NCBI RefSeq assembly: GCF_001435295.1
Contig: NZ_CM003594.1
Span: 2,996,574-3,060,573, forward strand
Direction: 5' to 3'
Length of the DNA: 64,000 bases
Source of the DNA: Psychrobacter sp. P11F6
GTDB taxonomy: Bacteria; Pseudomonadota; Gammaproteobacteria; Pseudomonadales; Moraxellaceae
Within the stretch, counting starts at the first letter, position 1. Every line of letters begins with the position of its first letter. Below, in pieces: positions 20,764 to 31,357 of the stretch. Under the pieces are notes generated by a model. The model made no database searches and had not been told where the DNA came from. It worked only from the letters and a program-made list of their open reading frames with translations. The translations under genes and the position numbers were made by a program.

Positions 20764-21497
20764 TAGTTGCCTCCTGCATTATCAGTGGTCGCAGCATCAG
20801 TGACAGCAACCGTTTCATCACCCTCAGGGTCAGCTTCTTTTGAACGATAGGTTTTGGTTTGTAATACCAAATTAAGCTCCGGTAAAACATCCAATGTCGG
20901 CTGCGGATTGCTGACCTCAAAATCATGCATAGTAATGATTCGTGGTAAGGCGGCAAGACCACTAATAAAGCTACCAAACTGATGATATTCGCCCAAAGCA
21001 GCAATGCGGATAGGTTGCTCAATAAAAAATTCGTTTTCAATCTCAGGCTCTACTGAAATGTCTTGAAAACGTATATTGCTGCCGACACCCGTCATGTTAA
21101 TGCCCTCTACCAGCTCTGATACACGAGTATCTTTTGGTAGCTGATCGAGTAAGGTATTGAACTCAGCTTCCATTTGGACAACTTGCTCTTGGTAAGCTTT
21201 TAAATGACGCGCGCGTGATTCTTTTTCACGATAGCTATCAAGTAACGTTTGTTGCTGACTCTCAGCAGCATTGATCTCATCGATCTTACTACTAATCGGT
21301 AAAGCCCATGCCAACGCTGCGATGAGCGTAATGATAAGCCCTATTACCGTTACCTTTACAGGTAATGGCCAGCTGCCGTAGTTTTCAGAGTCTAACGATT
21401 CAAAACTGCGGCGAAACTCCTGTAAATCAAACTGTTGCTTTGGTTTCAAGGCTGTTTTTTTGGTTTTAATCAGGCTTTTTTTACGGTTAAGCTTCAT
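20763..21497 (-). CDS. pilO: Type IV pilus inner-membrane platform protein PilO
   Basis: A 244-residue bitopic protein. A basic cytoplasmic N-terminus and the helix VTVIGLIITLIAALAWALPI (about residues 47-67) precede a coiled coil (about 70-120) and a ferredoxin-like periplasmic domain (YHQFGSFISGLAALPRIITM). It dimerises with PilN to align the PilM-PilP-PilQ machinery. The start ATG overlaps the pilN stop by four bases, and the stop overlaps the pilP start. Confidence 0.93.
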   Translation of the reverse strand: MKLNRKKSLIKTKKTALKPKQQFDLQEFRRSFESLDSENYGSWPLPVKVTVIGLIITLIAALAWALPISSKIDEINAAESQQQTLLDSYREKESRARHLKAYQEQVVQMEAEFNTLLDQLPKDTRVSELVEGINMTGVGSNIRFQDISVEPEIENEFFIEQPIRIAALGEYHQFGSFISGLAALPRIITMHDFEVSNPQPTLDVLPELNLVLQTKTYRSKEADPEGDETVAVTDAATTDNAGGN

Positions 21498-22156
21498 AAC
21501 TCACCTCCAGGTACAGTGGTACCGTCAGCACCTTCTACAGGAACGGCTGTTTCCGACTGTACTTTGGTCGTGATCACAAACTGTACATAACTGTCTTCAG
21601 GATAAATAGGACGCGGCTGTTCGCCAGCGGTGACCGTATTATTAAGCACTGGTGCAGATTCATAAGCACTGATATTTTGTTGGATATTACTAACGGCTGA
21701 ATCACCCATCCATTTACTATCATCAAGATTACGAATCAAACTTGATACAATATTAGGATTATCAGCTCGACCTGTCAGCGTCAAAACATCGCCTTCACGT
21801 TTGAGATTATTCAAATAGAGTGCCGGCGGGATGGCTTTAGCAAGATCATCCCATAAACGAACAGGTACAGGACGTCGACCCTGCAAGTCTTGAATGACTT
21901 GCATACGTGAAATGATATCGTCACGGCGCTGCTCCAGACTATCAATTTCAGTCAAAGCCGTATCTAAGCGCGCATTTTCTTTTTCAATCAATGCGTTTGC
22001 ATCAAGTTGTTCATCAAGCTCGTTGTTAAAGTAGCTCCATGAAGCAAAAGCAGCCAATAAAGTAAGCAAAGTCACTGCCACTACTAACGTGAGAAATTCT
22101 TTATTGCGACGCTCGCGCTCTTCTTGGCGCCAAGGTAATAGGTTAATACGAGCCAT
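21494..22156 (-). CDS. pilN: Type IV pilus inner-membrane platform protein PilN
   Basis: A 220-residue bitopic protein that begins with the hallmark MARINLLPWRQEERERR, the short cytoplasmic peptide that binds PilM. One transmembrane helix (about residues 20-42), a coiled coil (about 45-90) and a periplasmic ferredoxin-like domain follow. The start at 22156 is chosen because of the INLLPWR motif and the overlap with the pilM stop (TAATG); the frame reads on into pilM to 22186 without meaning. It partners with PilO. Confidence 0.95.
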   Translation of the reverse strand: MARINLLPWRQEERERRNKEFLTLVVAVTLLTLLAAFASWSYFNNELDEQLDANALIEKENARLDTALTEIDSLEQRRDDIISRMQVIQDLQGRRPVPVRLWDDLAKAIPPALYLNNLKREGDVLTLTGRADNPNIVSSLIRNLDDSKWMGDSAVSNIQQNISAYESAPVLNNTVTAGEQPRPIYPEDSYVQFVITTKVQSETAVPVEGADGTTVPGGEL

Positions 22157-23211
22157 TAGTCGAAGCTCCTTAACGCAAGACCGCATGCAGCCATTAAGCT
22201 TGGTGCATCAATGGCCAGTTGCTCATTATCGATATTTGGTGCAATAGTCATATTGATAAAAGGGTTGGCAATACTAACAGTCACCCCAAGTTTTTGCTGT
22301 GCCATGCCAGCAAGACCAGCAATAGAGCTACTACCACCAGCAAGAACCACATGATCGATACTACTGTATTGGCTTGAAGAGAAGTAAAATTGCAACGAAC
22401 GAGTAATTTGTTGAATGGTATTCTCAATAAAAGGCGTCAATACATCAAGGTAGTAGTCATCTGGTAAGGTACGCTCACGCTTGCTGATAGCCGCTTCTTC
22501 AGCAGATAGTCCATAACGATTTTGTATCGCTTCTGTCAACTGAACACCACCAAATAGTTGTTCACGGCTATAGATAAACTCACCGTTCTTAGCGATATAT
22601 AAAGTCGTTTGATTATGACCAATATCTATCAAAGCCAATAATTCTGGGGCATTTGGTAAGTTATCTACCATGAGTCCGAAAGCACGCTCTATCGCATGGG
22701 ATTCGATATCCATAACCTTCGTTTGAAGACCACCAAAGGTTAAAGCATCAACTCTTTGGTCAACATTCTCCGAGCGTGATGCGGCAAGTAAGACTTGCAC
22801 CATACCATCACTTACTAAAGAAGGTCCTAAAACTTCAAAGTCTAAGTTGACGTCTTCTAATGGATAAGGTATGTATTGATCAGCATCTAAACGTATTTGA
22901 GCTTCGCGCTCAACATCGCTTAGCGCAGCATCCATATCAATAATTTTAGTAATCACTGCTGACCCTGATACGGCAGTTGCAGCATTACTACCAGCGACGT
23001 GACAGCGCTTAGCTAAGTTAGCAATGATATGACCGACCGCTTCGGTGTCTACAAGAAGTTTATCGACGACTATACCTTCTGGCAATCTTTCGATGCCATA
23101 AGATTTTAGATGAAACATGCCCTGTTGGCGCTCTATGTCAACCAACTTTACTGAAGTGGCACAGATATCAACACCAATCAAATGTCGACTTTTTGAAGTA
23201 AATAGCCTCAC
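22156..23211 (-). CDS. pilM: Type IV pilus cytoplasmic actin-like ATPase PilM
   Basis: A 351-residue protein with the actin-like fold. The phosphate-1 segment is IGVDICATSVKLVDIE, and DIGHNQTTLYI is the second phosphate loop. VVLAGGSSSIAGLAGMAQQ is the adenosine motif, and a C-terminal helix follows. It binds ATP and the PilN N-terminus and links the assembly to the PilB/PilT motors. The start is GTG at 23211. It leads the pilMNOPQ operon and is divergent from the PBP1A gene, an arrangement conserved in pseudomonads and Moraxellaceae. Confidence 0.95.
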   Translation of the reverse strand: MRLFTSKSRHLIGVDICATSVKLVDIERQQGMFHLKSYGIERLPEGIVVDKLLVDTEAVGHIIANLAKRCHVAGSNAATAVSGSAVITKIIDMDAALSDVEREAQIRLDADQYIPYPLEDVNLDFEVLGPSLVSDGMVQVLLAASRSENVDQRVDALTFGGLQTKVMDIESHAIERAFGLMVDNLPNAPELLALIDIGHNQTTLYIAKNGEFIYSREQLFGGVQLTEAIQNRYGLSAEEAAISKRERTLPDDYYLDVLTPFIENTIQQITRSLQFYFSSSQYSSIDHVVLAGGSSSIAGLAGMAQQKLGVTVSIANPFINMTIAPNIDNEQLAIDAPSLMAACGLALRSFD

Positions 23212-23336
23212 AAACTCTATACCTTATATTAAGTGTACAATCTGATAGTTATTTGTAATAATTCAGTACAATACTTTACTTAACAGATAGATTCAAGCAT
23301 TTAAATAAGTTATTAAGGTCAACTTACACATTTATT

Positions 23337-23366
23337 ATGACCTGCTGATTTTGTTCAAGGTATAAT
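23337..23366 (+). promoter_or_regulatory. Putative sigma-70 promoter for the PBP1A gene
   Basis: ATGACC, an 18-base spacer and a perfect TATAAT (23361-23366), about 38 bases upstream of the chosen ATG at 23405. Confidence 0.55.
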
Positions 23367-23404
23367 ACATTACCTGTTGCAAATTTTAATTGATAAGTCT
23401 TCTT

Positions 23405-26062
23405 ATGACCAAAAAAAATGCTACCGCCCGTCTCATTCACTTTTTGGTGGGGCTTGTTATCGCCTGCTTGGCATTGGCAGTTATCCTAGCACTTGCTGTG
23501 CCCATTGGTTTTTATGGGATGGCAATGTATTTATCGCCTACCCTACCTAGCATTCAAGAGATTAAAACAGCAAATTTAGAGATGCCATTACAGATATATA
23601 GTAGTGATGACAAACTTATTGGCCAATATGGTAACCGTTTGTCTTTACCAATTACTTTTGAAGATATTCCTGAAAATTTGACTCATGCTTTTTTAGCAGC
23701 AGAAGATGCGTCCTTTTTTCAGCACAGTGGTATTAGTATTAAGGGTCTTGGTCGCGCGGTGACAGAAGTAGTAACTGATGACGACAGCCAAACGGGTGGC
23801 TCTACCATTACTATGCAGGTTGCCAAGAACTACTTCTTAAGTCCAGAGCGCACCTTAAATCGTAAATTGGTCGAGCTATTTTTAGCACGTAAAATAGAAG
23901 ATGAGCTCAGTAAAAATGATATCTTGACGCTTTATGTCAACAAAATCTATCTAGGCGAAGGCGCTTATGGTATCCGCGCCGCGGCCAAGAAGTACTATAG
24001 TAAATCCTTAGAAAACCTCACTATTGCTGAAACAGCAATGTTGGCAGGTCTGCCCAAAGCCCCTTCTAAATATAATCCTGTTGCCAATCCCAGTCGCGCG
24101 CTGACTCGCCGCAACTGGATCATTGGACGCATGCACGAGTTAGGCTATATCAGCAAAGCACAACGCGACGAAGCGATCAGCTCACCAGTAGGCATTAACC
24201 TCTATAAAGAGAAGCTCGACGTCAATATGCCGTATTTGGCAGAAATGACACGCTCTACATTGGTCAATCGCTATGGTGAGCAAGTGATGCATAGTGGATG
24301 GCGGGTACGCCTTACGGTTGATAGCAAAGCACAGACAGATGCGGAAGCGGCGGTACTGACCGGTTTGGTGGCTTACGAACATCGTCATGGTTGGCGCGGA
24401 GCTGAAGCAAATGATGAACCGCTAGAAAATTTCCGCCGCTATAGTAATATGACTCCCGCCAAAGTCACCAAAGTGAATGCTCGCAGTTTTGAGGCGACAA
24501 TGCCCTCTGGTGAAAATGTGACCGTTGGTTGGTCTGGGATGAGCTGGGCACGCAAGTATATTTCTGCCAATCGTATCGGTTACTTTCCTGACAACGCCCG
24601 CCAAATTGTCAATAAAAACGATATCATTCGTTTGATACCGACCGCGAATGGTAATTGGCAGTTGGGACAAATTCCCAAACTACAAGGAAGTCTGGTCTCC
24701 TTGAATCCAGAAACTGGTGCTGTTAAGGCATTGGTCGGTGGCTTTGACTTTAATCACAGTAAATTTAATCGTGCTCTACAAGGCTGGCGTCAACCAGGCT
24801 CAACCATTAAACCACTTGTCTATACCGCTGCTCTAGAAAAAGGCTATCGCCCAGATAGCATTGTTTCGGATCGACCGATTCAAGTAGGTGATTGGAAACC
24901 GAAAAATTCTGATGGAAGATTTTTGGGAGATATTACTTTACGTCGTGCTCTATATCGGTCACGTAACTTAGTGTCTATTCGATTGCTACAGGCTGTGGGC
25001 ATCTCTGATGTGCGCGACCTGTTAGATGAATTCGGTCTTGATAAAGAAAAGCTGCCGACGACTTTGTCGTTAGCGCTAGGCACAGGACAGGCTACACCAT
25101 TACAGATGGCAACAGCTTATGCCACGTTTGCAAATGGCGGTCACCGTGTACAGCCGTATTTTATCGAACAAATTTATAATTATAATAATAACCTCCTCTT
25201 TCAGGCAAACCCACGCCAAGCGTGTGCCACCTGCTTCAATGAAAAACTTGAAGACCTCAATAGAAATCTCATCGAAGATTATAAGAAGTCAATTGAAAAT
25301 GAAGACAGTGCTATCGATGATGAAGTGATGGTTAAAGAACAAAATTTAGAGAACAATGATGATATTGATAACATTGAACAAAGCGGTAAAGCGCTAAATC
25401 TAAAGGTTTATGATGCTAGTCCACAGGCCGATCGCTTAAAAGCACCAGCGGTTCAATATGCAGTGGCTAAGCAAGCACCTCGAATCTTACAACCCAGAGT
25501 CGCTTTTGAGATGGCAGATATCTTACGTGACGTCGTACAGCGTGGTACGGCAGTACGAGCCAAGGCTTTAGGTCGTGATGATATTGGTGGCAAGACCGGT
25601 ACCACCAATGAAGCAAAAGACGCTTGGTTTGCAGGTTTTCATCCTACCAATGCAACTGTCGTGTGGATGGGTTTTGATCAACCATCAACCATGGGTCGTC
25701 GCGAATATGGTGGTGTGGCAGCCCTACCCGTTTGGATGGATTTTATGAAAGCCCAACTTAAAGACACGCCTCATCAATGGGTATCTATCAATAACCGCGC
25801 CAAATCGAAAAAGCAAACGCAAAGAATTATAGAAATGACTGATGATGGTATTCTGGCCGATGATGAAGATACGGATAGCAGCGAATCAGAGAAACCAATT
25901 AAGACGCAGACTCAACAGCGTAAATCACCACCAGCTGAGCCTGTTGAAGCACAAACTAGCTCTCAAGCAGCCAAACCTAGTAACAGTCGTAATAATGATA
26001 GCGTGCCGCAAAACCCTTTATCGGTAACACCTGTTGAGCGCATGCCACCGATACCAGAGTAG
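23405..26062 (+). CDS. mrcA: Bifunctional penicillin-binding protein 1A
   Basis: An 885-residue class A PBP that polymerises glycan strands and crosslinks peptides in the periplasm. One N-terminal transmembrane helix is followed by the GT51 glycosyltransferase domain (EDASFFQHSGISIKGLGRA with the catalytic Glu near residue 100; GGSTITMQVAKNYFL; RKLVELFLARKIE). An OB-like domain lies around residues 300-430. The transpeptidase has STIK (Ser about 466), SRN and KTGTTN (about 730). An acidic insert before the KTG box resembles that of E. coli PBP1A. The C-terminal tail is Gln/Ser/Pro-rich. The ATG at 23405 is preferred to an in-frame TTG at 23390; neither has a strong ribosome binding site. Confidence 0.94.
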   Translation: MTKKNATARLIHFLVGLVIACLALAVILALAVPIGFYGMAMYLSPTLPSIQEIKTANLEMPLQIYSSDDKLIGQYGNRLSLPITFEDIPENLTHAFLAAEDASFFQHSGISIKGLGRAVTEVVTDDDSQTGGSTITMQVAKNYFLSPERTLNRKLVELFLARKIEDELSKNDILTLYVNKIYLGEGAYGIRAAAKKYYSKSLENLTIAETAMLAGLPKAPSKYNPVANPSRALTRRNWIIGRMHELGYISKAQRDEAISSPVGINLYKEKLDVNMPYLAEMTRSTLVNRYGEQVMHSGWRVRLTVDSKAQTDAEAAVLTGLVAYEHRHGWRGAEANDEPLENFRRYSNMTPAKVTKVNARSFEATMPSGENVTVGWSGMSWARKYISANRIGYFPDNARQIVNKNDIIRLIPTANGNWQLGQIPKLQGSLVSLNPETGAVKALVGGFDFNHSKFNRALQGWRQPGSTIKPLVYTAALEKGYRPDSIVSDRPIQVGDWKPKNSDGRFLGDITLRRALYRSRNLVSIRLLQAVGISDVRDLLDEFGLDKEKLPTTLSLALGTGQATPLQMATAYATFANGGHRVQPYFIEQIYNYNNNLLFQANPRQACATCFNEKLEDLNRNLIEDYKKSIENEDSAIDDEVMVKEQNLENNDDIDNIEQSGKALNLKVYDASPQADRLKAPAVQYAVAKQAPRILQPRVAFEMADILRDVVQRGTAVRAKALGRDDIGGKTGTTNEAKDAWFAGFHPTNATVVWMGFDQPSTMGRREYGGVAALPVWMDFMKAQLKDTPHQWVSINNRAKSKKQTQRIIEMTDDGILADDEDTDSSESEKPIKTQTQQRKSPPAEPVEAQTSSQAAKPSNSRNNDSVPQNPLSVTPVERMPPIPE

Positions 26063-26092
26063 ACAACCATTAATAATATAAACTTATGACGC

Positions 26093-26133
26093 AAAAAAAG
26101 GCTTATTTAGCACTCGCTAAATAAGCCTTTTTT
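26093..26133 (+). terminator. Intrinsic terminator of the PBP1A gene
   Basis: A perfect stem (AAGGCTTATTTAGC/GCTAAATAAGCCTT) with a 4-base loop and T-runs on both strands, 30 bases past the stop. Confidence 0.92.
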
Positions 26134-26185
26134 ATAATTAATACTTTGCTCAATACCACTCTATTAAAGGATAGTCATCAGTCAA

Positions 26186-26236
26186 CTAGGACATGTCTTC
26201 ATTTTAAAAATGGTGATAAAAATGAGATAAAATTTT
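26186..26236. repeat. Palindromic repeat element, copy 3
   Basis: It begins CTAGGACATGTCTTCATTTT. Its reverse complement carries the same TTTTTATCRCCATTTTTAAA core as the element at 17068-17118. The far end (ATGAGATAAAATTTTAA) has decayed and no longer mirrors the GGACATGTCC arm. It lies just downstream of the minus-strand gene that stops at 26248. Confidence 0.6.
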
Positions 26237-26247
26237 AATAACTATTT

Positions 26248-26769
26248 TTAGAACTCAACCATACCAGCACGTAGTTGCTCAATCAGCTCTAAAAACTGCT
26301 GACGCCATTCTCGTATTGTCGTCTCATCTGGCAGCCATTGATTCGACAAGGTCACAACGTTAACAATAAGATCAGGCGAGGCAGTATTGCTTGGTGTTTG
26401 ATCTACAATAGTATCTGGCGGCACGGCGTACAAACAACGCTGATACGCACGCTCTATATTGGCCAAAAAACCCTGCTGCTGTAACTGCTGTAACCGCTGA
26501 ATCTCAGGCGATACTTGGGTACGCTCGCTCAATGCTTGCTCAATATCTGACAATGTTGGTGCGCTCATGTTTAAACTATAAAAATAACCTAGCTCTTGGG
26601 TGAATGCGAGAAAGGCACTGTATAGATGAAAAATAGCAGTTTCACAATGAGCTTGGTATAGCTGCTTATCATCGGTACTTCCCGCTGCTTGGCAGGATAG
26701 ACGACAGAAATACAGTTTTTGATTGGTTCGATCTGCTTGATATTTGGCAACGCGGGTTTTACCTGCCAT
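26248..26769 (-). CDS. DUF6586-like protein of unknown function
   Basis: A 173-residue soluble, mainly helical protein. The N-terminal block (RTNQKLYFCRL, then HCETAIFHLYSAFLAFTQELGYFY) matches what I remember of the DUF6586 family of pseudomonads and Moraxellaceae. A Gln-rich segment (IQRLQQLQQQGFL) and a C-terminal WLPDETTIREWRQQFLELIEQLR follow. No catalytic motif is visible and the function is unknown. It stands alone between two terminators, next to rpoC. Confidence 0.6.
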   Translation of the reverse strand: MAGKTRVAKYQADRTNQKLYFCRLSCQAAGSTDDKQLYQAHCETAIFHLYSAFLAFTQELGYFYSLNMSAPTLSDIEQALSERTQVSPEIQRLQQLQQQGFLANIERAYQRCLYAVPPDTIVDQTPSNTASPDLIVNVVTLSNQWLPDETTIREWRQQFLELIEQLRAGMVEF

Positions 26770-26870
26770 TTGCGACTTATCCTTATATGAAGTGTAAATT
26801 AGGGCATATTTTCCAGTGTACTATTTTTTTAGATAACAGTACCATGCATTTCTCACTTTATTGCACACAC

Positions 26871-26901
26871 AAAAAAGCCAGCAACTTAGGCTGGCTTTTT
26901 A
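26871..26901 (-). terminator. Intrinsic terminator of rpoBC
   Basis: AAAAAGCCAGC/GCTGGCTTTTT stem with an 8-base loop and six T on the minus strand, 36 bases past the rpoC stop. Confidence 0.9.
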
Positions 26902-26936
26902 TCAAATTAACAATAAATCAAAGACGCTTAATACTA

Positions 26937-29900
26937 TTAATTATCCTGATTAAGCTCTTGTGCAAAGGCTTCATCAAAGCTTGCAAAGTCTTTACTATCC
27001 GTGCTCGCTGACATATCAAATGCTGCATTGTCAAACCCTGCTTTAAGATCTTTATCTAGCAATTTTTGCTCCGCTTTCTCTTTGCGTGCTTTATGATAAG
27101 CAAGACCCGTACCAGCAGGAATCAAGCGACCAACAACGACGTTTTCTTTCAGACCACGTAGCTCATCCACTTTACCAGTCACGGCAGCCGCAGTTAGTAC
27201 ACGGGTCGTCTCCTGGAACGATGCTGCTGAAATAAAGCTTTCTGTTGCCAGACTTGCTTTGGTGATACCTAGTAATTGACGCTCGAACTGTACTGGGAAT
27301 TTATCTTCCGCTTCCAGCTTCGCATTCAATGCTTTGATATCAGAGTACTCTGCTTGATCCCCTTTGAAGTGGTTTGAATCGCCGCCATCGGTAATCTCAA
27401 CTTTGCGCAGCATCTGACGAATAATCACTTCGATGTGTTTATCGTTGATTTTTACACCCTGCAAGCGATAAACGTCCTGTACTTCGTTAACGATGTAATC
27501 AGCAAGTGCAGTCTGACCTTTCAAACGTAAGATATCATGTGGATTCTGTGGACCATCAGCGATTACTTCACCACGTGCTACCGTTTCGTTTTCAAAGACG
27601 TTGATTTGACGCCATTTCGGGATTAGCTCTTCATGAATCTCACCATCTTCATTGGTGATAATGAAGCGGTTTTTACCTTTAGTCTCTTTACCAAAGCTAA
27701 CCACACCTGACATTTCTGCCATGATGGCATGATCTTTTGGACGACGTGCTTCAAACAAATCAGCAACACGCGGTAGACCACCGGTAATATCTTTAGTACC
27801 TGAAGAGGCTTGTGGTACACGACCCAAAATCGAACCGGCTGCTACTTTTTCACCATCGCTGACGCGAATGATGGTTTCAGCTGGTAAGAAGTAAACCACT
27901 TCTTTACCTTCATCAGTGTTCAAGATAATCGCAGGACGTAAGTCTTTTGCTGAACTTGAACGGTCACGAGTAGCAAGAATCTCAAATGAGCTCATACCCG
28001 TCGCATCATCAACTTTTACGGTAGCAGTTAAGCCATCCGTGATCTCACTGAAGCGTGCAGTACCAGCAAATTCTGTGATAATAGGATGCGTGTGCGGATC
28101 CCATTTAGCGATGGTTTGACCAGCATCAACCTGATCTTCGTGTTTCACAAGCACGCTAGAACCATAAGGCACTTTATAACGTTCACGCTCACGACCAAGC
28201 TCATCGGTCAAGGCGATTTCAGCTGAACGCGATACGATGACTAAATGACCATCGGTATGTTGAACCGTTTTCATGTTTTCGAAATGCGCTTGACCAGCAC
28301 TACGAACTGAGATGCTGTTATCCACTGATGCTGAGCTTGCTGCCCCGCCCACGTGGAATGTACGCATCGTTAACTGAGTACCTGGTTCACCGATAGACTG
28401 TGCCGCCATAACACCGACTGATTCGCCGATATTCACTTTATGACCACGAGCCAAATCACGACCATAACACTGTGAACAAACACCATGCTCAACATTACAA
28501 GTAATAACTGAGCGTACCCAGATGTCATCGATCGCATTGTTATCAAGCACGTTTACCCAATGCTCATCGATCAAAGTACCTGCTGGAATCAATACCTTAT
28601 CGGCATCATCGTTATAAGTCACATCACGAGCCGTCACACGACCTAGTACTAGCTCGCCTAACTTCTCAATGATTTCACCACCTTGAATATGTGGTTTCAT
28701 GAGCAAGCCTTGCTCAGTACCACAGTCATCACTGGTAATAACCAAATCTTGTGCCACATCAACCAAACGACGCGTCAAGTAACCTGAGTTAGCCGTTTTC
28801 AGTGCCGTATCCGCAAGACCTTTACGTGCACCATGCGTTGAAATAAAGTACTGAAGTACGGTCAAGCCTTCACGGAAGTTTGCTTTAATTGGCGTTTCGA
28901 TGATTGAACCATCTGGCTTAGCCATCAAACCACGCATACCAGCCAACTGACGAATCTGAGCCGCACTACCACGAGCACCAGAATCTGACATAATAAAGAT
29001 AGAGTTGAATGACTTCTGTTCTTCTTCTTCACCTTTGGCGTTCATGATTTTATCTGTCGCCAAATTGTCCATCATCGCTTTAGCGACTTTGTCATTGGTA
29101 CGTGACCAGATATCAACCACTTTGTTATAGCGCTCACCAGCAGTCACAAAACCTTGCTCGAATTGATCTTCGATTTCGCGAACTTCGCCTTCTGCCACTT
29201 CAATGATTTGCTTTTTCAGTGGTGGAATGACCATGTCATCAATACCGATAGACACACCAGACAATGTCGCTTGGGCAAAACCAAGATACATCAATTGGTC
29301 AGCAAACATGACACTTTCTTTAACGCCAACTTTACGGTAGCAAGAGTTAATCAAACGAGAAATGTTTTTCTTCGTCATCTCTTGGTTACATTCATCAAAA
29401 GACATACCTTTAGGCATGATGTTCCAAATCAATAAACGACCTGCAACCGTTTCTTTTAAGCTGATTTCTTTAGTCTCATTGCCATCTTCATCAATATGCG
29501 TCTCGGTAACACGCACTTTGATCTTAGCGTTTACATGCAAATCGTTTGAACCAATCGCACGCAATGCTTCATTAACGGTGGCAAAAATCATGCCCTCGCC
29601 TTTGGCATTGATAGACGAGCGACTGATGTAATATAGACCCAGTACAACATCCTGTGACGGTACGATGATTGGATCACCGTTCGCAGGCGACAAGATGTTG
29701 TTGGTAGACATCATTAGCGCACGTGATTCAAGCTGTGCTTCTAGGGTCAATGGCACGTGAACGGCCATTTGGTCACCATCAAAATCGGCGTTAAACGCGG
29801 TACAAACGAGCGGATGCAATTGGATTGCTTTACCTTCGATTAGTACTGGCTCAAATGCCTGCAAGCCCAAACGGTGAAGTGTTGGTGCACGGTTCAAGAG

Positions 29901-31169
29901 TACTGGATGCTCACGAATAACCATGGCCAGCATATCCCACACTTGCGGCTCTTCACGCTCTACCATCTTTTTGGCAGCTTTAATTGTCGTGGCTAAACCA
30001 TGAGACAATAATTTGTTATAAGTAAATGGTTTGAATAATTCAAGTGCCATTTTCTTTGGTAAACCGCACTGATGTAGACGTAGCGTTGGACCAACAACGA
30101 TCACCGAACGACCAGAGTAATCGACACGTTTACCAAGTAAGTTTTGACGGAAACGACCTTGCTTACCTTTGATCATATCAGCCAAAGATTTCAATGGACG
30201 CTTATTACTACCAGTGATCGCACGACCGCGACGACCGTTATCAAGCAAGGCATCCACTGATTCTTGCAACATACGCTTTTCGTTACGTACGATGATATCA
30301 GGGGCGCTCAGCTCAAGCAGACGCTTTAGACGGTTGTTACGGTTGATCACACGGCGATACAAATCATTTAGATCTGACGTCGCAAAACGACCACCTTCTA
30401 GTGGTACTAGCGGACGCAAATCTGGTGGTAGTACTGGCAAGATGTTCATCACCATCCACTCAGGCTTGTTATTAGAATCACGGAAGGCTTCTAATAATTT
30501 AAGACGCTTAGACATCTTTTTAAGCTTGGTTTCAGAACCCGTTTGCGGAATCGCTTCGCGCAAATCATCGATTTCAAGATCTAAATCGATATCTTTCAAT
30601 AGGTCTTGAACCGCTTCAGCACCCATTTTGGCAGTGAATTCATCGCCAAATTCTTCAAGGGCCTTATAATAGTCTTCATCATCAAGCAGTTGATACTTCT
30701 CTAGAGAAGTCAAACCTGGCTCAGTAACGATATAGCTTTCAAAATACAGAACGCGCTCGATATCACGTAGCGTCATGTCTAGCAATAGACCGATGCGGCT
30801 TGGTAATGATTTTAAGAACCAAATATGCGCCACTGGACTGGCTAGGTCAATATGACCCATACGGTCGCGACGGACTTTCGCAGTGGTCACTTCTACGCCA
30901 CATTTTTCACAGATAACGCCTTGGAACTTACGGCGCTTATATTTACCACATAAACATTCAAAGTCTTTTACTGGGCCAAAGATTTTGGCACAGAAAAGAC
31001 CATCACGTTCAGGCTTGAACGTGCGATAGTTAATAGTTTCAGGCTTTTTCACTTCGCCATGTGACCATGACTTGATGACGTCAGGTGAGGCTAAAGTAAT
31101 TTGAATGCTATCAAACTCTTGGTTACCGTTGCCGGTAGGGCTTTGCATGATATCGAGTAAATCTTTCAA
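26937..31169 (-). CDS. rpoC: RNA polymerase beta' subunit
   Basis: A 1410-residue subunit carrying the catalytic centre of RNA polymerase. The N-terminal zinc-binding region is [20 protein letters not shown]. The three Asp that hold catalytic Mg are in NADFDGDQM (about residue 458). The second zinc site is [16 protein letters not shown]. The trigger-loop region [12 protein letters not shown] and the C-terminal [11 protein letters not shown] are present. It is co-transcribed with rpoB, 188 bases upstream, and ends in a terminator. Length and domain order are normal. Confidence 0.98.
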   Translation of the reverse strand: MKDLLDIMQSPTGNGNQEFDSIQITLASPDVIKSWSHGEVKKPETINYRTFKPERDGLFCAKIFGPVKDFECLCGKYKRRKFQGVICEKCGVEVTTAKVRRDRMGHIDLASPVAHIWFLKSLPSRIGLLLDMTLRDIERVLYFESYIVTEPGLTSLEKYQLLDDEDYYKALEEFGDEFTAKMGAEAVQDLLKDIDLDLEIDDLREAIPQTGSETKLKKMSKRLKLLEAFRDSNNKPEWMVMNILPVLPPDLRPLVPLEGGRFATSDLNDLYRRVINRNNRLKRLLELSAPDIIVRNEKRMLQESVDALLDNGRRGRAITGSNKRPLKSLADMIKGKQGRFRQNLLGKRVDYSGRSVIVVGPTLRLHQCGLPKKMALELFKPFTYNKLLSHGLATTIKAAKKMVEREEPQVWDMLAMVIREHPVLLNRAPTLHRLGLQAFEPVLIEGKAIQLHPLVCTAFNADFDGDQMAVHVPLTLEAQLESRALMMSTNNILSPANGDPIIVPSQDVVLGLYYISRSSINAKGEGMIFATVNEALRAIGSNDLHVNAKIKVRVTETHIDEDGNETKEISLKETVAGRLLIWNIMPKGMSFDECNQEMTKKNISRLINSCYRKVGVKESVMFADQLMYLGFAQATLSGVSIGIDDMVIPPLKKQIIEVAEGEVREIEDQFEQGFVTAGERYNKVVDIWSRTNDKVAKAMMDNLATDKIMNAKGEEEEQKSFNSIFIMSDSGARGSAAQIRQLAGMRGLMAKPDGSIIETPIKANFREGLTVLQYFISTHGARKGLADTALKTANSGYLTRRLVDVAQDLVITSDDCGTEQGLLMKPHIQGGEIIEKLGELVLGRVTARDVTYNDDADKVLIPAGTLIDEHWVNVLDNNAIDDIWVRSVITCNVEHGVCSQCYGRDLARGHKVNIGESVGVMAAQSIGEPGTQLTMRTFHVGGAASSASVDNSISVRSAGQAHFENMKTVQHTDGHLVIVSRSAEIALTDELGRERERYKVPYGSSVLVKHEDQVDAGQTIAKWDPHTHPIITEFAGTARFSEITDGLTATVKVDDATGMSSFEILATRDRSSSAKDLRPAIILNTDEGKEVVYFLPAETIIRVSDGEKVAAGSILGRVPQASSGTKDITGGLPRVADLFEARRPKDHAIMAEMSGVVSFGKETKGKNRFIITNEDGEIHEELIPKWRQINVFENETVARGEVIADGPQNPHDILRLKGQTALADYIVNEVQDVYRLQGVKINDKHIEVIIRQMLRKVEITDGGDSNHFKGDQAEYSDIKALNAKLEAEDKFPVQFERQLLGITKASLATESFISAASFQETTRVLTAAAVTGKVDELRGLKENVVVGRLIPAGTGLAYHKARKEKAEQKLLDKDLKAGFDNAAFDMSASTDSKDFASFDEAFAQELNQDN

Positions 31170-31357
31170 GTTGCTTCTCCGTTATCTTTATAATCATCTG
31201 ATAGCGTATAGTTGACGCAAATAAGATGAATGAAGGCAATGAATAGGGTTGAGACAAATCACTAAAAGCAGCAGCTATGCGCGTACTGCTTTTAGATTGA
31301 CCACTAAGGATAATAATTAACTGAAGCTATGTTAAAGGTAGCCTCAGCCAGCCGTGC

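Noticed and set aside
30169..30609. Plus-strand frame of 146 codons inside rpoC
   Set aside because: Antisense to a highly conserved part of rpoC, Arg/Ser-rich, no start signal.
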